Both the position numbers and the translations under genes were made by a program. Shown one piece after another: positions 25,732 to 33,684 of a stretch of DNA of 37,825 nt. Position 1 is the stretch's first letter. Each line of letters begins with the position of its first letter. The DNA comes from Lachnospiraceae bacterium (GTDB lineage: Bacteria; Bacillota; Clostridia; Lachnospirales; Lachnospiraceae): the NCBI GenBank assembly GCA_022766515.1, contig JALEPA010000020.1:1-37825 (forward strand). The letters are read 5' to 3'. Below the pieces are notes generated by a model. The model did no database searches, was not told the DNA's origin, and saw only the letters and a list, made by a program, of their open reading frames with translations.

Positions 25732-26295
25732 TTATAGATCCAAGAAAATATCTTTTGAGAATTTAGGATGTTTCGTGTCTTTCTCTGACACAATAGGTGT
25801 TTCTCCCGCAGGGATCGGCCAGTCGATCTGCAGTGACTCATCATCCCATGCAATGCCTGCTTCTGATGTTGGATCATAATAATCCGTACATTTGTAGAAA
25901 AACTCTGCGGTATCTGACATGACATAAAATCCATGTGCAAATCCTGCAGGTACAAAGAAGGAAGTAGCATCCTCTCCACTAAGTTCCACGCCATACCATT
26001 GACCATATGTCTTAGAACCTTTGCGTATGTCTACGACAACATCATACACTCTGCCCTGCAGTACACGGACCAATTTTCCCTGTGTATGCTGCTTTTGATA
26101 ATGCAATCCACGCAAAACACCTTTTGTTGAACTAGACTGATTATCCTGTACAAATTCTGCCGTAATACCACCCTTGGCAAATTCCTCTTTCTGATAAGTC
26201 TCCATGAAGTAACCTCTGGAGTCTCCAAACTTCTTGGTGTGCACCAAGTACAATCCTTCAAAATCTCCACATTGCTCAAATGTAAAATTTCCCAT
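25732..26295 (-). CDS. rfbC: dTDP-4-dehydrorhamnose 3,5-epimerase
   Basis: A 187-aa cupin enzyme of dTDP-L-rhamnose synthesis. It epimerises dTDP-4-keto-6-deoxyglucose at C3 and C5. Motifs: DSRGYFMETY, NQSSSTKGVLRGLHYQ (R62, catalytic H65), VVVDIRKGS and PAGFAHGFYV. The longest frame starts at 26400 inside the neighbouring gene; AGGAGG 9 bases before ATG 26295 marks the true start. The partners rmlA, rmlB and rmlD are not in the window, so the gene is an orphan here and must work with enzymes encoded elsewhere. Confidence 0.92.
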   Translation of the reverse strand: MGNFTFEQCGDFEGLYLVHTKKFGDSRGYFMETYQKEEFAKGGITAEFVQDNQSSSTKGVLRGLHYQKQHTQGKLVRVLQGRVYDVVVDIRKGSKTYGQWYGVELSGEDATSFFVPAGFAHGFYVMSDTAEFFYKCTDYYDPTSEAGIAWDDESLQIDWPIPAGETPIVSEKDTKHPKFSKDIFLDL

Positions 26296-26378
26296 AACTC
26301 TGTTCCTCCTGCTCAGAAGTATACTCCTTTCCTTCCACATGAGCAACCCTGTCCAATTTTCCGGACAGAAATATATCG

Positions 26379-27101
26379 TTAGATCGGCAGATGCAGCCAC
26401 CGCTTTCTGGCTTCTTTTTTCTTTTCCCGATCATCCCTCGTCTGTATCGTCTGCACTTCTACCTCTTCTGTTGCTGCGATCTCCCGTGTTTTATCCGGCT
26501 TTAGTTCGACAAGGATCTGCTGAAGGATGTCGATCTGTTTCTCCTGCAGCTCCTCTTTTTCACGCATCAGATAGTTCATTTCTTTGGTCAGATTTTCCGT
26601 GACATGATCTGTGATCCTTTTTTCGGATTCCTCCCATGACTCCTGCATCATCCCCTGCATCATCTCACGCAATACCGTCTGAAACTTTTCTAATTTTTCT
26701 TCTTTTCTCTCCACATCTTCCAGCCCTGTACCGCTGTCGCTGCGGATCGGCATCTCCATCACCTTCCCCATGCTGCTGTGTTTATGATGCTCTTCTTCCA
26801 TTTGCACACGCTGGTTCAATTCCTGACGCAGAGCATATAACTCCTGTCCGGTCATCTTCTCCACCCTTGCCATATCCGGTAACAGTCTGCGGATCGAGCG
26901 CAGCAAAAATCCCTGCTCTTTCCACTCCTTGATCTTGTGTAATATATGAATGTCCTGATCCCGGTAAATACGATGTCCCTGTGCATTTCTTGGTATGTGC
27001 AGATCCAATTCTTCTTCCCAATAACGCAGCACATGCGCCTCTACATTCACCTGCCTTGCCGCATCTGAAATACTGTATCTTTTCTCCATTCCAACCACCA
27101 T
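26379..27101 (-). CDS. MerR-type HTH regulator with long C-terminal coiled coil
   Basis: A 240-aa protein. The N-terminal winged helix-turn-helix (about 5-75) has the MerR pattern YSISDAARQVNVEAHVLRYWEEE...RIYRDQDIHIL. The remaining 160 residues are charged, methionine- and glutamate-rich helix (EKFQTVLREMMQGMMQES, EELQEKQIDILQQILVEL), probably a coiled coil, instead of a ligand pocket. There are no metal-binding cysteines, so it is unlike classical MerR metal sensors and closer to DNA-binding proteins that oligomerise. It starts 7 bases after the membrane protein gene, in the same operon. AGGA is near ATG 27101; ATG 27089 is an alternative. Confidence 0.8.
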   Translation of the reverse strand: MVVGMEKRYSISDAARQVNVEAHVLRYWEEELDLHIPRNAQGHRIYRDQDIHILHKIKEWKEQGFLLRSIRRLLPDMARVEKMTGQELYALRQELNQRVQMEEEHHKHSSMGKVMEMPIRSDSGTGLEDVERKEEKLEKFQTVLREMMQGMMQESWEESEKRITDHVTENLTKEMNYLMREKEELQEKQIDILQQILVELKPDKTREIAATEEVEVQTIQTRDDREKKKEARKRWLHLPI

Positions 27102-27108
27102 GCCTTTC

Positions 27109-27759
27109 CTAAAAATATTCCTCTATCACTTCTCCGATCAACTCGATCTTTTCCCGTTCACTCATCGTATGGTTCTCTTCTTTTCTTTCTTCTTCCTCAA
27201 AATATTCACGCTGATATTCTTCCTGCTCCTCCGGATACAGATATTGATTTTCATAGCGAGACTTCAATGTATTTTCCAGATAATCCAATAGATACACCCG
27301 TATCATTTTCTGTTTGGCATGGATCTGTAGCAGCAGATCACAGCCAAAGATCATGCACAACAGCACCAGCGTATAGATACAATAGACACCATACACCCGC
27401 AGGCTGGAACCCGTGTACAACGCCAGGATCGTGCAGACGCCAAAATAAGTTGCCACCAGCCATGCTCCGTAAATGCCCATACTTTCCCAGGTATGCAGCC
27501 GAATATTTCCATAACGGTACTCCCATAGGTAACGGTCCAAGAAACCGCCCACATCCTGCACGGGAATGTGCAACTCGTAGCACACTTCAAACTTATTCCT
27601 TAAGTTTTTTATCCATTGATTCTTTGTTCCAGCAGGCTGTTTACATTCAACCAGAAGTTCTCCTTGTATTTTACTTGCCATACACTGTAACACGATCGCG
27701 ACACCACCGATGGCTAACATTCCCCATAGTAGAATAAAACTTTCATACCATCCTTTCAT
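27109..27759 (-). CDS. Membrane protein of unknown function, paired with the MerR-type gene
   Basis: A 216-aa protein I do not recognise. It has one N-terminal membrane span (about 7-27), a soluble stretch of about 65 residues (KNQWIKNLRNKFEVCYELHIP), two further spans (about 95-142) and a strongly acidic, Glu/Tyr-rich cytosolic tail (YPEEQEEYQREYFEEEERKEEN). GGAAGGAAAA precedes the ATG. It lies 7 bases upstream of the MerR-type gene, so the two are almost certainly co-expressed. The acidic tail could contact the partner, which is inference. Confidence 0.7.
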   Translation of the reverse strand: MKGWYESFILLWGMLAIGGVAIVLQCMASKIQGELLVECKQPAGTKNQWIKNLRNKFEVCYELHIPVQDVGGFLDRYLWEYRYGNIRLHTWESMGIYGAWLVATYFGVCTILALYTGSSLRVYGVYCIYTLVLLCMIFGCDLLLQIHAKQKMIRVYLLDYLENTLKSRYENQYLYPEEQEEYQREYFEEEERKEENHTMSEREKIELIGEVIEEYF

Positions 27760-27853
27760 TTTTCCTTCCTTTCCAAGCTGTCCACTTTCTTTTCCTTATC
27801 ATACTCCCTGCAGACATTCCAAAAAAGTCTATACAATACGCCATTTTCTTTCC

Positions 27854-27882
27854 TTGTTCGACTTTTATTTTTTTGCTATAAT
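27854..27882 (+). promoter_or_regulatory. Promoter of the rhomboid gene
   Basis: TTGTTC (27854-27859), 17 bases, then extended -10 TGCTATAAT (hexamer 27877-27882). The start near 27889 rules out a protein start at 27886 and supports ATG 27955. Confidence 0.8.
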
Positions 27883-27954
27883 CGAATGATTAAGAGCTTG
27901 ATGAACAATTTTTGTCAAAGATTAGTTTGCCAAACAAAGAAAGGTGGAATTGAA

Positions 27955-28572
27955 ATGCAGACAAACGAAGAACCACATTTACCGCTGCCACTCGTAACGA
28001 TTGCCTTGGTCGTGATCAATACACTGATCTTCCTCTATACGGATCTGATCTGCGACAACAACAGTGATATTATCCAATCCGGCGGACTCAGCTACCTGTT
28101 CATCACAGAGGATAGACAATGGTACCGCTTTCTCACTTCCATGTTTTTGCACCTGGATCTGGATCACATTTTCAACAACATGGTCGTACTGCTTGCCACA
28201 GGGTATTACCTGGAACATTATCTGGGACATCTCCGCTACGGGATCTTATACTTTTTATCAGGACTTCTTGCAGGTGGTACCTCTATCGTTTATAATATGA
28301 TGTTGAATGACCCGACCATTTCCGTTGGCGCATCAGGAGCTATCTTTGGCTTACTGGGAGGTCTGATCGTTGCCGTAATATCCATAGGCAGACGAACCGG
28401 ACATTATAATCTGTATCAATTGGGAATTATGGTCGTGCTGAATTTATATGCCGGATTTGCCAATCCGCAAGTCGATAATGCAGCACATATCGGTGGTTTA
28501 GTATTTGGCATTATTTTGTGCCTGATCTTGTCCCATAGACATTCCCTCGATATGACGCCTTATGGAGAATAG
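27955..28572 (+). CDS. Rhomboid-family intramembrane serine protease
   Basis: A 205-aa polytopic membrane protein. The catalytic serine is in VGASGAIFGLLGG (S127) and the histidine in DNAAHIGGLVFG (H178). The oxyanion-side HIFNNM (H71, N75) and the membrane-span layout fit the six-span rhomboid core. Rhomboids cut transmembrane substrates within the bilayer; the substrate here is unknown. AAAGGTGG is about 10 bases before ATG 27955. Repeat unit 3 starts 2 bases after the stop codon. Confidence 0.92.
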   Translation: MQTNEEPHLPLPLVTIALVVINTLIFLYTDLICDNNSDIIQSGGLSYLFITEDRQWYRFLTSMFLHLDLDHIFNNMVVLLATGYYLEHYLGHLRYGILYFLSGLLAGGTSIVYNMMLNDPTISVGASGAIFGLLGGLIVAVISIGRRTGHYNLYQLGIMVVLNLYAGFANPQVDNAAHIGGLVFGIILCLILSHRHSLDMTPYGE

Positions 28573-28574
28573 TT

Positions 28575-28662
28575 AAAAAGAGCAAAACCAGCGTTTTGCT
28601 CTGCAAGAATTGCTAATGCAATTCTTAATGGTGCTCTATTATACTACGAGCAATTTCTTAAT
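28575..28662 (+). repeat. Interspersed palindromic repeat, unit 3
   Basis: Hairpin 1 is identical to units 1 and 2 and hairpin 2 is AAGAATTGC-TAAT-GCAATTCTT. The tail starts ACGAGCAATTTCTTAAT and then stops at the edge of the 162-bp foldback element, which may have interrupted it. The unit begins 2 bases after the rhomboid stop codon and could serve as its transcript's 3' structure, though no U-tract follows. Confidence 0.8.
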
Positions 28663-28824
28663 AGATTAAGGTGTCAAAAGTCCATTTTCATGACGGAGAT
28701 ATTTTTTTGAAGATTTGTGCTACAATATCTTGAGGCGATGCGGCGCATCGTTGATAGATATTGTGGTCAAAGATTCGAGAAAATAGCCCGTCAGGGAAAT
28801 TCAGACCTTTTGACACCTTAATCT
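28663..28824. repeat. 162-bp foldback (MITE-like) element
   Basis: Terminal inverted repeats of 18 bp (AGATTAAGGTGTCAAAAG at 28663-28680 and its complement at 28807-28824) enclose concentric inner pairings: 28691-28696 with 28788-28793, 28722-28730 with 28756-28764, and 28736-28741 with 28745-28750, all centred near 28743. The whole stretch can form one long imperfect hairpin. TAAT stands on both sides (28659-28662 and 28825-28828), as in a target-site duplication. It contains an extended -10 like TGCTACAAT (28718-28726) pointing at the next gene and encodes no protein. It could be a non-autonomous mobile element or a structured leader. Confidence 0.65.
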
Positions 28825-28855
28825 TAATATAAAAAAAAGAAAGGACGATAGTCAC

Positions 28856-29869
28856 ATGACAAAAGTAAATATCTATTATGGCGGAAGAGGTTTGATCGAA
28901 GACCCTACTATTTCTGTCATGAATAAGATTACGCAGGTATTAAACGAATTAAATGTCGTGGTACAACGATACAACCTGTATGAGGAGAAAAAAGGAATTA
29001 CGGCACTTCCCAAAACGCTGAAAGAGGCGGATGCCATCATTCTCGCTGCCTCCGTCGAATGGTTCGGCGTTGGCGGATTGTTACAGCAGTTTTTGGATGC
29101 CTGTTGGCTTTACGGTGACAAGGACACCATTCATTCACTTCATATGATGCCGGTCGTTCTTTCGACCACTTATGGCGAAAAGGATTCCTACACTTACCTG
29201 ACGAAAGCGTGGGATATTCTCGGTGGATTGACTTGTGACGGTATTCATGCCTTTGTAAAAGATGCCTTAGAATTTGAAAACAATGCCGGCTACAATGGCG
29301 TGATCGAGAAACGCGTGGAGGATTTTTTCCGATGCTTTACCGGCAAATTAAGCACTTTGCCATCAAGCGACAATGCCGTACGCGATACGGTATCCAGACC
29401 AACGAGCATTGATCTGACTCCGCAAGAAAGCGAACAGCTTTCGGAATATGTATCTAACGACACTTATGTCAAGAAACAAAAAGAAGATATTCAGGAGCTT
29501 AGCGCGATTTTCCGAAATATTCTCGGTGATGAGGCACCGGAAGGCAGCACACAGAGCAATCCTTATGCGCAGGCATTTTCGAGCCATTTTCATGGCATGG
29601 CAGATATTGCCGTCTGCTTCGCACTGGAACTAACCGATATCGAGCAAACTCTCTATCTGTACGCAGACGGACAAACACTCCACTGCTCCGATGTTGCTGC
29701 TCAGGTACCGGATCCTAATGTATCCATCAAGCTGAAAACAGCTTTATTAGATAAGATCACAACCGGACAGACCACCCTGCAGGAAGCATTCCGCCAAGGC
29801 GATGTGATTGCCAAGGGAGATTTTAAGATCTTAGGAAACTTTGACCATCTGTTTCGGTTTCACAATTAA
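28856..29869 (+). CDS. Flavodoxin-like / SCP2 sterol-carrier-like fusion protein
   Basis: A 337-aa cytosolic protein. The N-terminal ~165 residues look like a flavodoxin/NADPH-FMN reductase fold: VNIYYGGRG, DAIILAASVEWFGVGGLLQQFLD and VVLSTTYGEKDSYTYL match the three FMN-facing loops. A linker of about 60 residues follows. The last ~110 residues resemble an SCP2 lipid-binding domain, with the pattern NVSIKLKTALLDKITTG...GDVIAKGDFKILGNFDHLF. An FMN domain joined to a lipid-binding pocket suggests a redox reaction on, or sensing of, a hydrophobic molecule; this is inferred from architecture only. AAAGGA lies upstream of the ATG. The leader contains the foldback element. Confidence 0.75.
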   Translation: MTKVNIYYGGRGLIEDPTISVMNKITQVLNELNVVVQRYNLYEEKKGITALPKTLKEADAIILAASVEWFGVGGLLQQFLDACWLYGDKDTIHSLHMMPVVLSTTYGEKDSYTYLTKAWDILGGLTCDGIHAFVKDALEFENNAGYNGVIEKRVEDFFRCFTGKLSTLPSSDNAVRDTVSRPTSIDLTPQESEQLSEYVSNDTYVKKQKEDIQELSAIFRNILGDEAPEGSTQSNPYAQAFSSHFHGMADIAVCFALELTDIEQTLYLYADGQTLHCSDVAAQVPDPNVSIKLKTALLDKITTGQTTLQEAFRQGDVIAKGDFKILGNFDHLFRFHN

Positions 29870-29887
29870 GGAAAGGGGATAATAAAC

Positions 29888-30304
29888 ATGAACAAACACA
29901 CAGACGATAATTGCATTTTTTGTAAATTGGCTAACGGACAGATTCCTACCAATTCCATCTACGAAGATGATGATTTTAATGTCATCCTGGATCAGGAACC
30001 TGCTGCCAAGGGCCACTGCATTATTTTACCAAAAACACATGCGGCAAATCTGTACGAACTGCCGGATGATTATTGCAGCAAGATCATGGGCGTGGCAAAG
30101 AAATGTGCTTCCGCTCTGAAAAACACCTTGCACTGCGATGGTATCAATGTACTGCAGAACAATGGTGATGCGGCTGGACAAACCGTGTTCCATCTTCATG
30201 TACATGTGATCCCACGCTACGACAACGACTCTGTAACGATCACATGGGACAAAAAAGAGGCACCGACTGCTGCCGATGCCGAAGAGATCAAAAAAGGATT
30301 CTAA
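29888..30304 (+). CDS. HIT-family nucleotide hydrolase/transferase
   Basis: A 138-aa protein with the histidine triad FHLHVHVIPR (H102, H104, H106) and the N-terminal CIFCKLANGQIP motif (C9, C12) of the HINT/protein kinase C inhibitor-like group. Such enzymes hydrolyse purine nucleoside phosphoramidates or dinucleotides in the cytosol. It has GGAAAGGGG before the ATG and lies 18 bases after the flavodoxin-SCP2 gene, so both are probably co-transcribed. A strong terminator follows at 30330-30366. Confidence 0.93.
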   Translation: MNKHTDDNCIFCKLANGQIPTNSIYEDDDFNVILDQEPAAKGHCIILPKTHAANLYELPDDYCSKIMGVAKKCASALKNTLHCDGINVLQNNGDAAGQTVFHLHVHVIPRYDNDSVTITWDKKEAPTAADAEEIKKGF

Positions 30305-30329
30305 TCGTCCTACTTGACCATCTATATTG

Positions 30330-30366
30330 CTGCACCGCATACGATTATCGATCGTATATGGTGCAG
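30330..30366 (+). terminator. Terminator of the HIT gene, overlapping the malQ 3' end
   Basis: A 16-bp stem with one mismatch and a TATCG loop (CTGCACCGCATACGAT and its partner) followed by TATTTTTTTAA. The stop codon of the convergent malQ (30347-30345) is within the stem, so the last malQ codons double as part of the terminator. The minus side has no U-tract. Confidence 0.9.
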
Positions 30367-31829
30367 TATTTTTTTAATCTTGAAATCTGTTCTTTTTGGA
30401 AAGCTCCCGGTTTCATACGCCAGCGCCAGTTGGTTCCTACTGTCGAAGGCTCATTCATTCTTGCCGTGTCATCAAGTTCCAAAATATCCTGCATCTGGAA
30501 GATGACCGTATCCGCAATACTTCCATACGCCAAACGAAGCATCGCCTTCGGGATCTGCTTTACCTTTTTGATATGCAGATATTTCATCAAAAAGGACAAC
30601 TGCTCCGGTGTACGATTTCCATAATATCCCATCAAAGTCTGGTTATCATGCGTTCCACCATAGACGATGCAGTTGCTGTTTTGATAGTGATGAGGAAGAT
30701 ATTCATTTTCTGCACCACCATCAAAGGCAAACTCCAAAATTTTCATGCCGGGCCATCCGGTCTGATTGATCAATGCTCTGACCTGGTCACTGACGATTCC
30801 CAGATCTTCTGCGATAATGTCAGAACCCTTGGTTGCCTTACGGATCACTTTGGTCAAATGCTTGCCCGGTCCCTTGCGCCATTTTCCTTCTACAGCCGTA
30901 GGACATTCTGCAGGGATCGACCAATAATGTACGATGCCGATAAAATGATCGATACGGATCACATCATACAATGCGGCATTTGCCTGCATACGATGTTTCC
31001 ACCAATCATATCCATCCTTTTTCATGCGTTTCCAGCAATACAACGGATTGCCCCATCGCTGACCATCCTCTGAAAAACAATCCGGTGGCACACCTGCTAC
31101 CTGCGTTGGTCTTTTTCTCTCATCCAGTTCAAACAGATCCGTATGTGTCCAGACATCTGCGCTGTCCAGTGCCACATATAACGGAATATCTCCGATGATC
31201 TTAATGCCTTTTTTGTTGGCATATTTTTTTAATTTCTTCCATTGATCAAAAAAGTGATACTGTGCAAACTGCCAAAAACCAATCTCTTCCTGCAACAGTT
31301 CTTTATATTTCACCAAAGCATCTTTTCTGCGATACTTGAGGGAGTCTTCCCACAAAGACCATTCCTGTCCTCCGAAATAAAACTTCAGCGCCATATAAAA
31401 GCTATAGTCTTCCAGCCAATAACGATTGGCTGACTGAAATTTTCGGAACGATTTGGTCTGCTTATGTTCACTCCGCTCATATGCTTTATGCAAAAGCGGA
31501 AAACGATTTTGATACAATGTCGCATAATCCACCTGCTCTGCATCATCTCCCCAGTCATATGCCTCGATCTCTTCTTTTGTCAATAATCCCTGTTTGACCA
31601 ACTCATCCAGATCAATGAAATAAGGATTACCGGCAAACGCCGAAAAAGACTGATACGGACTATCGCCAAAACTGGTAGGTCCTACCGGAAGTACCTGCCA
31701 ATATTTCTGTCCTGCCTTGTCTAACTGATCTACAAAATGATATGCCTCTGCCCCCAGTGTACCGATCCCATAAGGGGATGGCAAACTGCTGATCGGCATC
31801 AAAATACCTGCTCCTCTTTGCTTCTTCAT
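30345..31829 (-). CDS. malQ: 4-alpha-glucanotransferase (amylomaltase, GH77)
   Basis: A 494-aa cytosolic enzyme that transfers alpha-1,4-glucan segments between maltodextrins, used in starch, maltodextrin and glycogen metabolism. Catalytic residues: nucleophile D294 in IRIDHFIGI, acid/base E341 in IIAEDLG and D395 in GTHDNQ. The 250s-loop and SSLPSPYGIGTLG start are typical. ATG 31829 overlaps the fliS stop as ATGA, with GGAG 7 bases upstream; an ATG two codons earlier (31835) has the ribosome binding site too close. It is thus the last gene of the fliC-fliS-malQ unit, and its translation is coupled to fliS. The pairing with flagellar genes is unusual. Confidence 0.94.
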   Translation of the reverse strand: MKKQRGAGILMPISSLPSPYGIGTLGAEAYHFVDQLDKAGQKYWQVLPVGPTSFGDSPYQSFSAFAGNPYFIDLDELVKQGLLTKEEIEAYDWGDDAEQVDYATLYQNRFPLLHKAYERSEHKQTKSFRKFQSANRYWLEDYSFYMALKFYFGGQEWSLWEDSLKYRRKDALVKYKELLQEEIGFWQFAQYHFFDQWKKLKKYANKKGIKIIGDIPLYVALDSADVWTHTDLFELDERKRPTQVAGVPPDCFSEDGQRWGNPLYCWKRMKKDGYDWWKHRMQANAALYDVIRIDHFIGIVHYWSIPAECPTAVEGKWRKGPGKHLTKVIRKATKGSDIIAEDLGIVSDQVRALINQTGWPGMKILEFAFDGGAENEYLPHHYQNSNCIVYGGTHDNQTLMGYYGNRTPEQLSFLMKYLHIKKVKQIPKAMLRLAYGSIADTVIFQMQDILELDDTARMNEPSTVGTNWRWRMKPGAFQKEQISRLKKYCTIYDR

Positions 31830-32293
31830 ACCCATTCTCCATTTCCATTGGTCGAATATTCTGTCAATGTACCTTTTCCATAAGTCAACCCTGCGTAAAC
31901 TTGCTGCTGTCCACCCATCACCGGTGTAGAAGAATCCTCCTTGGCGATCTGTGCAAAGCTGTCCATCAAGCCGGACAGAACCTGCGTAACAGATGCAAAA
32001 TTCACAGGCTTTCTGCGAATGATCGTATGGATCAACTGCTCATTGACATAACGGTATAACTGTCGCAGATTTGCAGAAATCTCATATTGCATATCAAGAC
32101 TTCCGATAAGCTCTGTCAAATACGCCTGCGCCTTTTTGACATGCTCTTCACCCTGCTCCGTTTCTCCGGCATTGTATGCCTTTTCCGCCTCATTGACACT
32201 GTCTAAGATCAGTTCATAAATGATCACTACCAACTCTGTGCGATTTGCCTGCACCACTCTGGCAGTATATTGTTTCTTTTCCTCACTCGTCAT
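31826..32293 (-). CDS. fliS: Flagellar export chaperone FliS
   Basis: A 155-aa cytosolic chaperone that binds the C-terminus of unfolded flagellin and keeps it from polymerising before export. Typical features are an N-terminal QANRTELVVIIYELILDSV segment and an all-helical core ending near residue 120. A glycine/glutamine-rich tail (GGQQQVYAGLTYGKGTL) is longer than in many homologues. GAGGAAAAACT precedes the ATG, 14 bases after fliC. Its TGA stop overlaps the malQ ATG. Confidence 0.92.
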   Translation of the reverse strand: MTSEEKKQYTARVVQANRTELVVIIYELILDSVNEAEKAYNAGETEQGEEHVKKAQAYLTELIGSLDMQYEISANLRQLYRYVNEQLIHTIIRRKPVNFASVTQVLSGLMDSFAQIAKEDSSTPVMGGQQQVYAGLTYGKGTLTEYSTNGNGEWV

Positions 32294-32307
32294 AGTTTTT
32301 CCTCATA

Positions 32308-33663
32308 TTAGCTCTGTAACAAGCTCATAATCTGCTGTGGACGGTTGTTTGCCTGTGACAACATGGAAGTTGCCGCCTGTGACAATACGCTCTGCTGTGT
32401 ATATTCTGTCATCTCTGCCGCCATATCCGTGTCCGTAATACGGGACATAGAGTTTGTCAGGTTTTCGCTGCTGACATCCAATGTATCTCTCGTTGCCTCG
32501 AGACGGTTCTGATAAGCACCCAATGCAGAACGCGCCTGTGATACTTTGTTGATCGCGTCATCCAGCGCACTGATCATATCATTTGCTCCGATCTGTGTGC
32601 AGGCATTGATCAGATCCACACCATCGCTGTCGCGCAGGCAGAGACTTTTACAAGTAAGCTCTGTGAAATCCATCTCCAATGTCTGATGCTCGTTTGCTCC
32701 AATCTGAAGTACCATCAATCCGGCATCCTCAACCTGAATATTACCGGTGTCTCCCGCACTTGCTTTTGCTACATCGATCTGCATCTCAAAACCACCATTT
32801 CCAACGATCGTTACGATGCCGCCATCTGCCTTATAGCTATATGCGTCCGCAGGAGTAAACTGTGCTCCAAGTTCGATCTCTGCGTCTTTACCCTGTGCCG
32901 TTCTATCCTGTGTCTCATTTGCAGATCTGACAGAGATTTTCTGTGCTGATCCTGCCGCACGACTTGTCAAGGTAAAGGAATCACCTGTCTGTGAGACATC
33001 CAGATTCATCGCATCACACATGGAGATCATTCTCTCACGGATCTCATCTGTCGTCTCCCCTGCTGAAATCTCAAAAGTATAACCATTCACACGAATCTTA
33101 GAAGGCACGGTATAGTCCACAGTAATCTCAGCCTTCTCCGCTACCGCTGTAACAGTTACATCATAACCGTTCTCCAATCTTGGCACTTTGGTCGATGCGG
33201 AAATTGTCTGTACAGATAAGGTATTGGACATTGTTGTTCTGGAAGAAGATCCATCCAATAATGGCTTGCCGTTAAACTGTGTCGTCTCAGCAATTCGATC
33301 CACCTCATCCAACATTTTGTCAACTTCTTCCTGCACAGTCATTCGGTCTTCCAATGCTAAGGTATCATTAGATGCCTGTACTGCAAGCTCACGTACTCTC
33401 TGTAAAATACTCTCGATCTCGCCCATTGCTCCTTCCGCTGTCTGAATAATGGAATCACCATCTGCGGCATTTCTGGAAGCCTGATCCAGTGCTTTGATCT
33501 GGGTACGCATTTTATTCGAGATCGCCATTCCGGCAGAATCGTCTGCTGCCTTGTTGATCTTATATCCTGTGCTCAAACGCTCCAAGCTGGCGCTTAATTT
33601 GTTGTCGATCTTCTTCAAGCTGACATTTGCCAACTGTGCAGAAATGTTGTGATTAATTCTCAT
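32308..33663 (-). CDS. fliC: Flagellin
   Basis: A 451-aa filament protein. The conserved N-terminal D0/D1 region (MRINHNISAQLANVSL, LSTGYKINKAADDSAGMAIS, ELAVQASNDT) and the C-terminal D1/D0 region (RITDTDMAAEMTEYTQQSVLSQAATSMLSQAN) flank a variable, surface-exposed middle (about 150-370). No cysteine-rich or enzymatic insert is seen in the middle. GGAGG is 8 bases before the ATG. A sigma28-type promoter (33685-33710) overlaps the end of the upstream gene, giving a very short leader. fliS and malQ follow on the same transcript. Confidence 0.96.
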   Translation of the reverse strand: MRINHNISAQLANVSLKKIDNKLSASLERLSTGYKINKAADDSAGMAISNKMRTQIKALDQASRNAADGDSIIQTAEGAMGEIESILQRVRELAVQASNDTLALEDRMTVQEEVDKMLDEVDRIAETTQFNGKPLLDGSSSRTTMSNTLSVQTISASTKVPRLENGYDVTVTAVAEKAEITVDYTVPSKIRVNGYTFEISAGETTDEIRERMISMCDAMNLDVSQTGDSFTLTSRAAGSAQKISVRSANETQDRTAQGKDAEIELGAQFTPADAYSYKADGGIVTIVGNGGFEMQIDVAKASAGDTGNIQVEDAGLMVLQIGANEHQTLEMDFTELTCKSLCLRDSDGVDLINACTQIGANDMISALDDAINKVSQARSALGAYQNRLEATRDTLDVSSENLTNSMSRITDTDMAAEMTEYTQQSVLSQAATSMLSQANNRPQQIMSLLQS

Positions 33664-33684
33664 GTTTCGTCCTCCATTCTATCG

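Noticed and set aside
26350-26369. Terminator after the MerR-type gene
   Set aside because: CTGTCC/GGACAG makes a 6-bp stem, but there is no U-tract on either strand.
27886-27954. Rhomboid start at 27886
   Set aside because: It lies before the predicted transcription start (about 27889) and has no ribosome binding site.
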